Shown here piece by piece: positions 45,364 through 54,847 of a stretch of DNA of 64,000 nt (position 1 is the first letter of the stretch; each line of letters starts with the position of its first letter). The stretch comes from Rhodopseudomonas palustris JSC-3b. Lineage in GTDB: Bacteria > Pseudomonadota > Alphaproteobacteria > Rhizobiales > Xanthobacteraceae. The stretch is taken from positions 1,543,491 through 1,607,490 of the forward strand of contig KI632513.1 in assembly GCA_000504425.1 (NCBI GenBank). The letters run 5' to 3'. The translations under genes and the position numbers were made by a program. The notes beneath the pieces were generated by a model. That model saw nothing but the letters and a program-made list of their open reading frames with translations, ran no database searches and was not told where the DNA came from.

Positions 45364-47921
45364 GCGACGTTTTTCCTCTCCCCGCACTCACGCGCGGGGG
45401 AGGAACTATTCTGTTCAGCCCTCTGGTCAATCTCGGCCGCGCGCGGCCCCTGCCCGCCAAACTGCGTCAGCAGCGCCGCGATTTCGGCGCCCGGCCGCGC
45501 CGGGCTGAACAAAAACCCCTGGCCCTCATTGCAGCCTTCAGCGCGCAGCCAATCGAGCTGCTCGGCGCTCTCCACGCCCTCGGCGGTGGTGGTGATATTC
45601 AGGCTGCGGCCGAGCCCGGAAATAGCCCGCACGATCGCCAGACAGTCCGGGCGATGCGCCAGATCCTGCACGAATGAGCGGTCGATCTTGATCTTGTCGA
45701 ACGGAAAACTGCGCAGATAGCTCAGGCTGGAATAGCCGGTGCCGAAATCATCCATCGAGATGCGCACGCCAAGATCACGCAGCTGGTGCAGCGTCGCGAG
45801 ATTGGCCTCGGTCTCGGCCAAAAACACCGTTTCGGTGATTTCCAGCTCCAGCCGGCTGGCCGGCAGCCCGGACTGCGCCAGCGCGCTGATCACCGCCTGC
45901 ACCAGATGGCGGCTGCGGAACTGGACCGGCGACAGATTGACCGCGACCTTGATGTGCTCCGGCCAACTCGCCGCTTCCGCGCAGGCCTGGCGCAGCACCC
46001 ATTCGCCGATGCCGACGATCAAGCCGATATCCTCGGCGACCGGGACGAACTCGGCCGGCGAGATCATGCCGCGCTCGGGATGGCGCCAGCGCAGCAGCGC
46101 CTCAAAGCCGGCGATCCGGCCCTCCGCCAGCCCGATCAACGGCTGATAGTGCAGCTCGAACTGGCCGCAGGCAAAAGCTCGGCGCAGATCGATTTCGAGG
46201 TCACGGCGGCGCTGCGCCAGCCGGTCCATCTCCGGCTCGAAGAAATGATGGCAGTTGCCGCCGCTGTCCTTGGCGCGGTCGAGCGCCATGTCGGCATTGC
46301 GCAATAGCTCATCGGCGGTGCCGCCGTCGCTCGGCGACAACGCAATGCCGATCGAGGCGCCGATCACCACATCAAGCCCGTCGATCGTGTATGGCACGCT
46401 CAGCCGTTCGATCAGCGCGGTGGCAATATCGCTGGCCTCATTGGGCGATGCGATCTGCGCCAGCACGATCACGAATTCATCGCCGCCGAGCCGCACCGCC
46501 AGATTGCGGCCGCTGGTCTGCTGGCGCAGCCGCTCGGCCACCATTTGCAGCAGCCGGTCGCCGATCGGATGACCAAAGGCGTCGTTGACGTTCTTGAACA
46601 GATCGAGATCGACACACAGCACCGCGACATGGCTGTCGCCGCGCAATTCGAGCAGGCTTTGCATGCGCTGCTGATAGGCCTCGCGGTTCGGCAGTCCGGT
46701 CAGCGCGTCATGTTGCGCCATATAGGCAATGCGCGCTTCGGCCTTGCGGCGCTCAGTGACATCGACGATCGCGACCAGATAGCCATCCTGCCCTTCAAAG
46801 GCGACCCGGCGGCCGAATGCCACGATCTCGATCTCGGTGCCATCGGCCTTGAGGTGACGCCAGTTGCGATCTGTCAGGTAATTGTCGCCAGCCTGCAGCA
46901 CCGCCTGCAGATGCGCCTCGCGCTCATCCGGCGGCCAGATCTCCGGCACCCTCATGCCGAGAAACTTATCGCGGCTGTAGCCATAGTGAGCGATCGCGGC
47001 GTCATTGACCTTGAGAAATGCCAGCGTGCCGGCATCGATCACCCACATCGGCATCGGATTGTTGTCGAACAACAGCCGGAACGAAGCCTCGCGGCGCTTG
47101 AGCGAGGTGACATCGGACATGGTGACCGACAGCATATCGCCGCAGGCGGTGGCGCTGAGCGACAAGCTGCGCTGATCGGAGTCGATTTCCAGCTTGCTGT
47201 TGCTGTGGCCGTCGATCACCTGGCGCAGCCATTCGATCACGGCCGCGGACGATAGCAGATGGTTGCCGGCGCGCAGCCGGCTCCACAGCAGCGCCTGCGC
47301 CGGCTGCCCCAACAGCCGCGCCGCCGACGGATTGAGATGCACGATATGGAAATCGCTGCTGCGCTGCTGATGGTCGCGGATCGCCGCCAGCGACAGAATG
47401 CCGTCGTCGGTGGTGGTGAAAATCGAGTCGAGCAGATGGTAGCGCCGGCCCTGCTCGTTGACATAGACGCCGATCAACGTGCCGCCCCAGCGCGACGCGG
47501 TCGGCAATGCCAGCAGGTCATATTTCTGCACCAGCCCATCGCGCACGCAGCTCGCCACCGCCAGATGCGGACGCTGGTTTTGCAGCGCGTTGCGCGCCAC
47601 CTGCGCCAAGGCCAGCGCGCAATCGGGCGGCACGTCGCTAAGCGGCACGTTCCAGCGATCATGACCGACCCAGCTCTGCACATAGCGGCCGGTACGCGAC
47701 AATTCGAGGTCGTCACCGTCCACTTTCAAAAGCGCGATATGATCGGCCAGCCGCCCGAGGCTGCCCAGCATCACTTCCTCATAGCCGGGCAGGCCCTGCC
47801 CCGGCAGCACAGCGGCTTGCCACTTGCGCTGCAAGACGGCGAGATCGCTGCCAAACTGAATGTCGGGATTTTGGGATGACGCGCTGACGGTCGTCACGTT
47901 TCCTCGCAGTGCAACTAACAA
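45360..47921 (-). CDS. PAS-GGDEF-EAL bifunctional c-di-GMP protein
   Basis: The product is up to 853 aa with a GAF-like N-terminal region, a PAS-like segment, a clear PAS domain (FRLLFDNNPMPMWVID, about 275-390), a GGDEF domain with intact RLGGDEFVIVL, and an EAL domain with EALLRW, ITETVF, MDDFGTGYSSL, DKIKIDRSFV and TAEGVE. All key catalytic residues look present, so both diguanylate cyclase and phosphodiesterase activity are possible. Soluble. TTG at 47921 or, more likely from the GAGGAAAC just upstream, GTG at 47897. Confidence 0.9.
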   Translation of the reverse strand: MLVALRGNVTTVSASSQNPDIQFGSDLAVLQRKWQAAVLPGQGLPGYEEVMLGSLGRLADHIALLKVDGDDLELSRTGRYVQSWVGHDRWNVPLSDVPPDCALALAQVARNALQNQRPHLAVASCVRDGLVQKYDLLALPTASRWGGTLIGVYVNEQGRRYHLLDSIFTTTDDGILSLAAIRDHQQRSSDFHIVHLNPSAARLLGQPAQALLWSRLRAGNHLLSSAAVIEWLRQVIDGHSNSKLEIDSDQRSLSLSATACGDMLSVTMSDVTSLKRREASFRLLFDNNPMPMWVIDAGTLAFLKVNDAAIAHYGYSRDKFLGMRVPEIWPPDEREAHLQAVLQAGDNYLTDRNWRHLKADGTEIEIVAFGRRVAFEGQDGYLVAIVDVTERRKAEARIAYMAQHDALTGLPNREAYQQRMQSLLELRGDSHVAVLCVDLDLFKNVNDAFGHPIGDRLLQMVAERLRQQTSGRNLAVRLGGDEFVIVLAQIASPNEASDIATALIERLSVPYTIDGLDVVIGASIGIALSPSDGGTADELLRNADMALDRAKDSGGNCHHFFEPEMDRLAQRRRDLEIDLRRAFACGQFELHYQPLIGLAEGRIAGFEALLRWRHPERGMISPAEFVPVAEDIGLIVGIGEWVLRQACAEAASWPEHIKVAVNLSPVQFRSRHLVQAVISALAQSGLPASRLELEITETVFLAETEANLATLHQLRDLGVRISMDDFGTGYSSLSYLRSFPFDKIKIDRSFVQDLAHRPDCLAIVRAISGLGRSLNITTTAEGVESAEQLDWLRAEGCNEGQGFLFSPARPGAEIAALLTQFGGQGPRAAEIDQRAEQNSSSPARECGERKNVA

Positions 47922-48082
47922 CTACAGATGCTGCACCGAAAACCGCGCTGCTTAACGCCGCGTGTAATTCTTTCGTGATCGCCCGGCCGCAGGCGATTAT
48001 GACGCTTTTAAGTGGGGCGATGGTTAGTTGCCGTTAGCGACCATGACAATGCGATGAAGCACTGCTGACAGCGAGGTTACGC

Positions 48083-49150
48083 TTAGCGCGCGATCACTTC
48101 GACCTCGCCATCAACGCCGTTGACGACGTTGAAGGTACGCTCGAACATCTTGCCTTCGTTCTTGGCAATGGCGCGGTACTCGCCTTCCGACAGCACCACC
48201 CGCGGGAACGCGCCGATCGATTCCTTGACGGTATCGCCGCCCGGCGTCAGCACCGACCAGGCGGTATTGGCGAGCGCTTCGCCGCCCTGCTCACCGACCA
48301 GTTTCAGGGTAATCACCGCCGCGCGGTGCGTCACCGTGACGTCGGTCAGCTTGCCGGCCTGCACGCGAATGTCGGACCGCACCGAGGAGTTGGCATCGCC
48401 ATAGTTGGAGATGATGTAATACGTGCCCTCCGGCAGCAGCACGACATCGCCGGCCACCACCGACTGCACCAGCGGCGCGCGCTCGCCGCCTTCAAACTGG
48501 CTGCCCTTGAACACGCTGAACGAAATCTGGTTCGGCGGAATCTTGCTGCTGCCGACCCGGCCCTCGATCCGCAGCCCACCCGCCGGCAGCACGAATGTTT
48601 CGCGGTCGGTGTCGGCCTTGATGGTCACCGGGCGCACCGCGCTGACCAGGCCGTGCGAGACGTGCACCACATAGCTGCCCGGGGTCAGCACCAAATTGGG
48701 GGTGGCGTTGCGGTCCTCGCGGATCAGCTTGAAGGCGCCGGTTTCGTCGGGCCGGTCCGAATAGATGCGCCACACCAAGCCGCTATTGATCACCGGCAGG
48801 TCCTTGCCATAGCGGGCGCTGAGCGCCAGCACCCCTTGCGGCGGCCCGGACACGGCCGGGGTCGGCAAGGGTGAGATCGCCGGCGGCGTCACCGCGGCGA
48901 CGGGCGGCTGCACCAAGGGCGGCGGCAGGCTGGGCGCGGCGGCCGGCCCCGAGGGCGGCGCCAGGCTGATCGCGCCGCCGGACGGCGCTTCGGGAACTGC
49001 GGCGGGGGGAATCGGCGGCGGCCGGTCGCTGAACAACTGCGCACGCGCCGGAGACGCGCTCGCCAATGCGCACAGCAGCGCCAAGGCCACCCCTTTGCGC
49101 AACCCTGCGCCGCGCTTGGAATCTGCCTCAGCTGTGCCGCATCCGATCAT
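48083..49150 (-). CDS. Exported protein with Ig-like or carboxypeptidase-regulatory-like domains
   Basis: The 355-aa product has a signal peptide (ALALLCALASASPARAQ), a Pro/Ala-rich linker (about 40-100), then repeated beta-sandwich-like segments (PNLVLTPGSYVVHVSHG, VVLLPEGTYYIISNYGD, RVVLSEGEYRAIAKNEG). The repeats place an aromatic strand after a L-x-P/E-G-x-Y motif, typical of surface-carbohydrate-free Ig-like domains. Role unknown. Divergent from the patatin gene. Confidence 0.72.
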   Translation of the reverse strand: MIGCGTAEADSKRGAGLRKGVALALLCALASASPARAQLFSDRPPPIPPAAVPEAPSGGAISLAPPSGPAAAPSLPPPLVQPPVAAVTPPAISPLPTPAVSGPPQGVLALSARYGKDLPVINSGLVWRIYSDRPDETGAFKLIREDRNATPNLVLTPGSYVVHVSHGLVSAVRPVTIKADTDRETFVLPAGGLRIEGRVGSSKIPPNQISFSVFKGSQFEGGERAPLVQSVVAGDVVLLPEGTYYIISNYGDANSSVRSDIRVQAGKLTDVTVTHRAAVITLKLVGEQGGEALANTAWSVLTPGGDTVKESIGAFPRVVLSEGEYRAIAKNEGKMFERTFNVVNGVDGEVEVIAR

Positions 49151-49325
49151 GCCGATGGTTTTCACCGAAAACGCGGCAAATTCAAGCCTATGTCGCGCGA
49201 TCTCGGCTGTGCTTGCGCCAAACGGCCGATCGCGCAGGCATCGCGGCCCATCGCCGCACTGCGTCATGGAACGGCGACGTTTTGCGATTATCTCAAGGGA
49301 TGCAAGGCGTGACGAGGAGATGGCG

Positions 49326-50345
49326 ATGCTGGAAAATCTGATCGGACGAGGCCAACAGCCGGCCGCGGGCCGCGACAAGATCGGGCTCGGCAGCATCCGG
49401 CGGCCGGTGATCGGGCTGGCGCTCGGCGGCGGTGCCGCCCGCGGCTTTGCCCATATCGGCATTTTGCGCGCCCTGCTCGCGGCGGGAATCGTGCCCGACG
49501 TGGTGGTGGGAACCTCGATCGGCGCGGTGGTCGGCGGCTCCTATGCCGCGGGCCATCTCGACGCGCTGGAGGACTGGGCACGCAGCCTGCAGCCGCGCAA
49601 CATTTTTGGCTATCTCGACATCCGGTTGAATGGTTCCGGGCTGATCGGCGGCGAAAAGCTCGCGACCCAGCTCGAAAACACCATTGGCCCGGTGCAGATC
49701 GCCGATCTGCCGGTGAAATTCGCCAGCGTCGCCACCGAGGTGCGCACCGGCCACGAAATCTGGCTGACCCAGGGCCGGCTGGTCGATGCGATCCGCGCTT
49801 CCTATGCCCTGCCCGGCATCTTTGCCCCGGTGCTGGTCGGCGACCGCTGGCTGGTCGATGGCGCCTTGGTCAATCCGGTGCCGGTGTCGGCGGCGCGGGC
49901 GCTCGGCGCCGAGATCGTGATCGCCGCCAACGTGTCGAGCGACGTGGTCGGCCACGGCACCACGATCTTCTCTCATGGCGCCGCGCTGGACGATGCCGAG
50001 CGCACGCCGGAGACGCCAAAGCGCGGCATCGGCCGATTCTTCTCGCCGGAATGGATCTTGAAGCGCGAGATTTTTGGCACCCCGGAGCGGCCTGGCATCT
50101 CCACGGTGATGGTCGATGCCTTCAACATCATGCAGGACCGCATCACCCGCGCCCGGCTGGCCGGCGATCCCCCTGACCTGCTGATCTCGCCGCGGGTCGG
50201 CAAAATCGGCTGGTTCGATTTCCACCGCGCCGATGAGCTGATGGCGCATGGCACCCGCGCCGCGGAACGCGCCATCGAATCGATCCAGGAAGCGATCGAG
50301 TCGATTGCGCCGGACAAGCCGGTCGGGCGGATTGGCGAGGGGTGA
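49326..50345 (+). CDS. Patatin-like phospholipase
   Basis: The 339-aa serine hydrolase has the oxyanion motif LALGGGAARGFAHIG, nucleophile Ser at residue 64 in VGTSIGAVVGG and the catalytic Asp at 178 in LVDGALVNPVP. The family acts on phospholipids. No signal peptide. ATG at 49326 has GGAG six bases upstream; ATG at 49320 is an alternative. Confidence 0.88.
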   Translation: MLENLIGRGQQPAAGRDKIGLGSIRRPVIGLALGGGAARGFAHIGILRALLAAGIVPDVVVGTSIGAVVGGSYAAGHLDALEDWARSLQPRNIFGYLDIRLNGSGLIGGEKLATQLENTIGPVQIADLPVKFASVATEVRTGHEIWLTQGRLVDAIRASYALPGIFAPVLVGDRWLVDGALVNPVPVSAARALGAEIVIAANVSSDVVGHGTTIFSHGAALDDAERTPETPKRGIGRFFSPEWILKREIFGTPERPGISTVMVDAFNIMQDRITRARLAGDPPDLLISPRVGKIGWFDFHRADELMAHGTRAAERAIESIQEAIESIAPDKPVGRIGEG

Positions 50346-50475
50346 TATCCGCGCCCATCGTCGCCCGCGCGGTCTCGCGAGCGCGCGCAACAGGTAGCGA
50401 GTAGCGAGCAGCCCGGATGCAGCGCAGAGCAATCCGGGAACCAAGCTTGCTGGGGACACGTCTGACGACCAGCGA

Positions 50476-50904
50476 TCAGGCGGTCTTGATGTAGTCGTGC
50501 AACGCCTGATGTTCGTTTTCGATTTCGCGCAGCCGCGATTTGACGATGTCGCCGATCGAGATCACGCCGACGATCTCGCCATTCTCGATCACCGGCAGAT
50601 GGCGGAATTTGCGGTTGGTCATCAGTTCCATGATCGCGCCGACCGTATCGCTCTGCCGGCAGCTCACGACATGCCGGGTCATCACCGAACTTACCGGCAG
50701 CGTCAGCACCGCCGCGCCGAATTCGCCGATGCAGCGCACCACATCGCGCTCCGACAAAATGCCCTCGAGCCGTCCGTGGCTCAGCACCAGCAGCGCGCCG
50801 ATGCGGCGGTCGGCCAGCACTTTCGCCGCCGCGGCGAGCAGCGTATCCGGCTCGATCGCGACGATCTGCCGTCCTTTGGCTTCCAGAATTGCACGTACCG
50901 TCAT
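50476..50904 (-). CDS. CBS-domain pair protein
   Basis: The 142-aa protein is two CBS domains with no other fusion: TLLAAAAKVLADRRIGALLVL and GILSERDVVRCIGEFG, then DTVGAIMELMTNRKFRHLPVIENGEIVGVISIGDIVKSRL. Such modules bind adenine nucleotides and sense energy state. Partner unknown. Confidence 0.9.
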   Translation of the reverse strand: MTVRAILEAKGRQIVAIEPDTLLAAAAKVLADRRIGALLVLSHGRLEGILSERDVVRCIGEFGAAVLTLPVSSVMTRHVVSCRQSDTVGAIMELMTNRKFRHLPVIENGEIVGVISIGDIVKSRLREIENEHQALHDYIKTA

Positions 50905-51125
50905 GCGTCGCCTCCCATGGCTGCGCGCGCCCTTGGGGGCGGCTTGTGATCTTGGGACTGCTAACTTTGGACCGCGTACAATCGATCGGTCGGGCGCGCC
51001 GCAATCGTCGTCAGCGCATCATCGCCCGCATGCAACGGCCGCCTCACCGGCGGCCTGCTTTCACTTGGCAATCATGGATCAAGCGGCGGCGGCACGCAAG
51101 GTAATACCGAACCGCCCCAAAATCG

Positions 51126-51950
51126 TTATCGGGAAGCGCCAGCGCTTTCGGTCGGCACCGGATCAAACAGCGAAAACAGCAGCAAGCCGGCAAAGAAGCC
51201 GCCGATATGCGCCTGCCAGGCGACGCTGGTCGGCTCGCTGCCGACCGCAATCGACCCCAGCCCGAACACGATGTTGATGCCGAACCACACCGCCAAAAAG
51301 GCCAGCACCCGCGGATCGCGCAGCGCCTCGCTGAGCGGCTGCGCCGGCACGCGCGCCGCCTCGTCGGCGTCATCGCCGAGCCGGAACGACAGGAAACCGC
51401 CCTGCACGAACGCAAAGCGGATCGCCGCCGCCATCGCCCCGGACACCGCCGCCGAGGCTCCGATCATCGGGGCGAGATCATGCGGATGGGTGAACAGATG
51501 CGCGAACGCGCCCGCGACCGCGGTCACGGCCATGAACATGAAGAAGCGCGCCGGCCCGAAACGCCGCGCCACCGCGCTGCCGAACGGCAGCAGCCACAAC
51601 ACGTTGAAAGCGATGTGGCTGAAATTGGCGTGCAGCAATGAATAGCTGACGAAGGTCCAGATTTTCGCGCCCTCGCCGCCGGCAAAGGGCGTGTCGAGCA
51701 GCGTGTCGCCATAGCGCTGCGGGATGAACCCGAAAGCCTCGGTCGCCCAATTGTCGTATTCGGGCGGCAGCAGCATCCGCAGATGGATGATGGCGAGCAG
51801 CACAATATAGGCGCTGAGCGCGCCCGGCAGCGTCAAAATCGGTTCGCGCGACGGAGGGGCGGTGTGCAAAGGAGATGCCTGCGCTGGAGGGGCTCGGGTG
51901 AGCGATGGGCCCCAATAGGCGTGTTGGCAGCGCGCTGCAAGCCGAGCCAC
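51126..51950 (-). CDS. Rhomboid family intramembrane serine protease
   Basis: The product is up to 274 aa with about six membrane segments. The nucleophile motif is GASAAVSG and the catalytic His lies in AWQAHIGGFFAG. A conserved FSHIAFNVLWLLPFG helix precedes them. It cleaves membrane proteins within the bilayer; target unknown. The GTG at 51950 is a weak start, and a later start in the same frame is possible. Confidence 0.85.
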   Translation of the reverse strand: MARLAARCQHAYWGPSLTRAPPAQASPLHTAPPSREPILTLPGALSAYIVLLAIIHLRMLLPPEYDNWATEAFGFIPQRYGDTLLDTPFAGGEGAKIWTFVSYSLLHANFSHIAFNVLWLLPFGSAVARRFGPARFFMFMAVTAVAGAFAHLFTHPHDLAPMIGASAAVSGAMAAAIRFAFVQGGFLSFRLGDDADEAARVPAQPLSEALRDPRVLAFLAVWFGINIVFGLGSIAVGSEPTSVAWQAHIGGFFAGLLLFSLFDPVPTESAGASR

Positions 51951-52017
51951 GACGAATCAGGACGTTACAGAGAGAACGCTAATCGACAGTGGAACCGGGC
52001 CCAACGGAAAAGAAAAA

Positions 52018-52042
52018 GGGAGGAAGCTGAGAACTTCCTCCC
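52018..52042 (-). terminator. Intrinsic terminator on the minus strand
   Basis: Perfect nine-base stem GGGAGGAAG / CTTCCTCCC with a seven-base loop. On the minus strand it is followed by TTTTTCTTTTC. No protein gene ends just before it on that strand, so it likely ends a small RNA or a leader. Confidence 0.75.
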
Positions 52043-52090
52043 TCGACGCCAGCCGTGACAGGAACGACGTCCCACCCGGCCATTATGCTT
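52018..52090 (-). ncRNA. Candidate small RNA
   Basis: An intrinsic terminator (52018-52042) lacks an upstream protein gene. About 70 bases upstream on the minus strand is a promoter-like pair, TTTACA and CATAAT with a 15-base spacer. The inferred transcript would hold two hairpins, one around GACG…CGTC and the terminator. It could be a trans-acting RNA or a leader that attenuates the rhomboid gene downstream. Confidence 0.45.
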
Positions 52091-52185
52091 TGAAGCCTGC
52101 CCTGTAAACACAACCGGCGCCCTGACGGCCGCCGGCCTGGAGTGCGGCCACGTTAGCAGAGCCGTTTCGGCCGGCAAGCGGCTAG

Positions 52186-52200
52186 TTAACCTACGGTTAA
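52186..52200. promoter_or_regulatory. CtrA-like box, perfect match
   Basis: TTAA-CCTACGG-TTAA, 149 bases upstream of the PAS_5 gene start and about 95 bases upstream of the candidate small RNA promoter. A further GTTAAC half-site follows near 52216. Confidence 0.5.
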
Positions 52201-52348
52201 CGATACAAATCCGGGGTTAACTGCCCTCGGCACGCCCCACGGCATAGACGATGCAAGCCTGGTCACGCACAACAGGTAGTGGAACGGCGTTGCTCTAAAG
52301 CGGGACAGAACTGTCCCAGCAGCGCCCAATGCGGGTCAGGGTTTGCGT

Positions 52349-52897
52349 ATGAAGCATCCGTCGAGCCGGGCGTTGTTCGCCTATTGGGATGACCAGCGCG
52401 GCACAGCCAAGGCGCCGGACCGCACCCAATTCGAACCGGGGGCGGTGCGAGCGCTGCTCGGCGACAGTTTTGTGCTGGCTTACCGGCCGGAAGCCGGCCT
52501 GCCATTCCGGGTGGCGGGAACGCGGGTGTGCGCGCTGTTCGGCCGCGACGTCAAAGACGAGGCTTTCGCGGCGTTGTTCGCACCCAAAAACCAGGACGCC
52601 GTGCAGGATCTGGTGGCGGTGGTCGCCGAAGACCTGCTGCCGGCGGTGGCCGGCATCAGCGGCGAAGCCGAAGATGGCAGCATCACGCCGCTGGAAATGC
52701 TGCTGCTGCCGTTCAATCCCCGCCCCTACAGCCCGGCCAGCCTGACCGGATTGCTGACACCGCTGCATCCGGTGCGCGGTCCGCTCGGCGATCTGGTGCT
52801 GACCTCCTGGCGGGTGCTGCAGCCGCCGCTGCGCCGTCGCAATCTGCGCAAGCTGGCGGTGGCGCGCGGCCTGACGGTCTATGAAGGCGTGCGCTGA
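52349..52897 (+). CDS. PAS_5 family protein
   Basis: The 182-aa soluble protein follows the PAS_5 (PF07310) pattern seen in alphaproteobacteria: ALFAYWDDQRG, RVAGTRVCALFGRDVKDEAF and PLEMLLLPF then GPLGDLVLTSW segments. There is no output domain. Probably a sensor module. ATG at 52349. Confidence 0.83.
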   Translation: MKHPSSRALFAYWDDQRGTAKAPDRTQFEPGAVRALLGDSFVLAYRPEAGLPFRVAGTRVCALFGRDVKDEAFAALFAPKNQDAVQDLVAVVAEDLLPAVAGISGEAEDGSITPLEMLLLPFNPRPYSPASLTGLLTPLHPVRGPLGDLVLTSWRVLQPPLRRRNLRKLAVARGLTVYEGVR

Positions 52898-53002
52898 GCA
52901 CAAAGAGCGGCTCGCGGCGCGCCGCTCACGGCGCGCCACCCTCCGGCGCCACCAGCACCGCCACCGCCATCGCGTTCGACAGATGAACCGCCCTGCCCGC
53001 CG

Positions 53003-53017
53003 CTAACGCGGTGTTAA
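53003..53017. promoter_or_regulatory. CtrA-like box, one mismatch
   Basis: CTAA-CGCGGTG-TTAA, 54 bases upstream of the PilZ gene start. Confidence 0.35.
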
Positions 53018-53070
53018 CCCTGCGTGCTTAGCTTGCACCACAGGGTTGATACCGGCTAACGGGTGAAAGC

Positions 53071-53685
53071 ATGGCGTTGGCCGAACAGAAAGCAATTTTG
53101 CCAGGGACCGAGGAACGCCGACGCTTTCAGCGCGTCAAGGTGCACCTGCTCGGCCGCTATATGCTGCCTGATCGCCGCGAATTCCCCTGCCAAGTGATCA
53201 ACATGTCGCCGGGTGGCCTGGCAATGCTGGCGCCGGGCATCGGCAATGTCGGCGATCGCGTGATCGCCTATCTCGATCACATCGGCCGCGTCGAAGGCAA
53301 GATCACCCGGATCATCGACAATGGCTTTGCCATGACGGTCGGCGCCACGCCGCGCAAACGCGACAAGCTGGCGGCGCAGCTCACCTGGCTTGCCAATCGC
53401 GACATTCTCAATCTGCCGGAAGACCGCCGCCACGACCGCATCGTGCCGCGCAACCCGGCCGCGATGCTGATGCTGGAAGACGGCAGCCGCCACAATTGCC
53501 GCATCATCGACATGTCGCGCTCCGGCGCGGCGATCGCCGCCGAGTTCCGCCCGCCGCTCCGCTCACGGGTGATGCTCGGCCGGGTGCAAGCCCGCGTGGT
53601 CCGTTACCTCGAAGAAGGCTTTGCGCTCGAGTTCCTCCACGAGCAGCTCGCCGAGACGCTGGAAAACAGCGTTACCGCGCAGTAA
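53071..53685 (+). CDS. Tandem PilZ-domain protein
   Basis: The 204-aa protein has two PilZ domains: RRRFQRVKVHLLGRYMLPDRR… with VINMSPGGLAM (first), and RRHDRIVPRNPAAMLMLEDG… with IIDMSRSGAAI (second). The first keeps RxxxR-type and D/NxSxxG-type residues for c-di-GMP; the second is near canonical. It would respond to c-di-GMP, for which a possible source is the GGDEF-EAL protein encoded at 45.4-47.9 kb. Confidence 0.87.
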   Translation: MALAEQKAILPGTEERRRFQRVKVHLLGRYMLPDRREFPCQVINMSPGGLAMLAPGIGNVGDRVIAYLDHIGRVEGKITRIIDNGFAMTVGATPRKRDKLAAQLTWLANRDILNLPEDRRHDRIVPRNPAAMLMLEDGSRHNCRIIDMSRSGAAIAAEFRPPLRSRVMLGRVQARVVRYLEEGFALEFLHEQLAETLENSVTAQ

Positions 53686-54019
53686 AGCGCCGCGGCACCC
53701 AAAACCCCATTCTGCCGCCCTTTGAAGGCGTTGCGCCGACCGCTGGGCGGACGGCCCGCCGCTGTCTCCACACCCCACAAAAGTTAACGTGGCCGCGGCG
53801 CCCGTGCGTCACCGCCGATTCGGCGGGCGTTTGCTGGTTAAAGATACAATTTGATTCAATTGGCGATCGATACAATTTGAAGCAAATTCGCTTCAAGTAA
53901 GGTTCAAATATAGTTTCGTATTTGATTGATATTTCTCTCAATTGTACTTGCGGTACTTAGCGGCCGCGCAAAACGTTTGTGCAAATGATGGTCCCCAATA
54001 AGGACGTGCGGGGGCCACA
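53686..54019. promoter_or_regulatory. AT-rich promoter region of the transglutaminase-like gene
   Basis: About 330 bases with no gene. It is notably AT-rich for this genome near 53830-53950. It holds a direct repeat gatacaatttga (53843-53854 and 53869-53880) and an inverted repeat TTGAAGC-AAATTC-GCTTCAA (53877-53896). Confidence 0.5.
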
Positions 54020-54640
54020 ATGGGTTTGAGCAGGAGTTTTGGAACGGCACTTGCGATTGCAGCGATCGTTCTGACAGCATCCAAGTCCGTTGCTGCAGAG
54101 CAGGTGATGTATGCGAGCCTGGGCGAGACCGCCCGTGCTCCGATCGGCTGGATCGAGTTCTGTTCCGAGAACCCGACGGAATGCCCGAGCGGCAACAGCC
54201 AGGCGCGCGACGTGGTGATGTCGCAGACCGCCTGGAAGGATTTGGTTCGCGTCAATCGCTACGTGAACGAGACGATCAAGCCGATCACCGATGCTGAGCA
54301 TTGGGGCGTGATCGAAAAGTGGTCACTGCCGACCGACGGTTACGGCGATTGCGAAGACTACGTGTTGCTGAAGCGCAAGCTGCTGATCGATGCCGGCTGG
54401 CCGCGCGAGGCGCTGCTCATCACCGTGGTGCGCGACAAGAAAGGCGACGGCCACGCGGTTCTGACGGTGAAGAGCGACAAGGGCGAGTTCGTGCTCGACA
54501 ACCAGAATGAGGACATCGTGGCTTGGACCGAGACTGGCTATCGCTTCGTGAAGCGGCAGTCGCAGACCGATCCCAATGTCTGGGTCGCACTGGGCGATGC
54601 CCGCCCGGCGATCGCCACCGCCAGCGCGCCGCGCAGGTAA
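54020..54640 (+). CDS. Transglutaminase-like cysteine protease (BTLCP/LapG-like)
   Basis: The 206-aa product has a signal peptide (ALAIAAIVLTASKSVAAE). It belongs to the bacterial transglutaminase-like cysteine peptidase family, which includes LapG. The likely triad is Cys111 (YGDCEDYV), His145 (GDGHAVL) and Asp160 (FVLDNQN). LapG cuts surface adhesins and is restrained by LapD when c-di-GMP is high. No LapD or large adhesin gene is nearby. Confidence 0.85.
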   Translation: MGLSRSFGTALAIAAIVLTASKSVAAEQVMYASLGETARAPIGWIEFCSENPTECPSGNSQARDVVMSQTAWKDLVRVNRYVNETIKPITDAEHWGVIEKWSLPTDGYGDCEDYVLLKRKLLIDAGWPREALLITVVRDKKGDGHAVLTVKSDKGEFVLDNQNEDIVAWTETGYRFVKRQSQTDPNVWVALGDARPAIATASAPRR

Positions 54641-54718
54641 CGACAGAGCCACAGAGCGAGAACACAGGAGAAACGCGACCCGGTCACCCCACCCCTCCCC
54701 GTCCCAGACCGGATCGTG

Positions 54719-54748
54719 GCGGCCAGCCTTCCCCCAAGGGCTGGCCGC
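54719..54748 (+). terminator. Hairpin terminator
   Basis: Perfect ten-base stem GCGGCCAGCC / GGCTGGCCGC with a ten-base loop, 79 bases past the protease gene, followed by atcgctttt. Confidence 0.5.
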
Positions 54749-54847
54749 ATCGCTTTTGGAGGAGCCGAAGCGAGCTGACGGGGCGCTTGAACAGCCACCG
54801 CCATCGTCAATTGCACCGCCAAGCTGAACACCGAAGCATCAGAGGCA

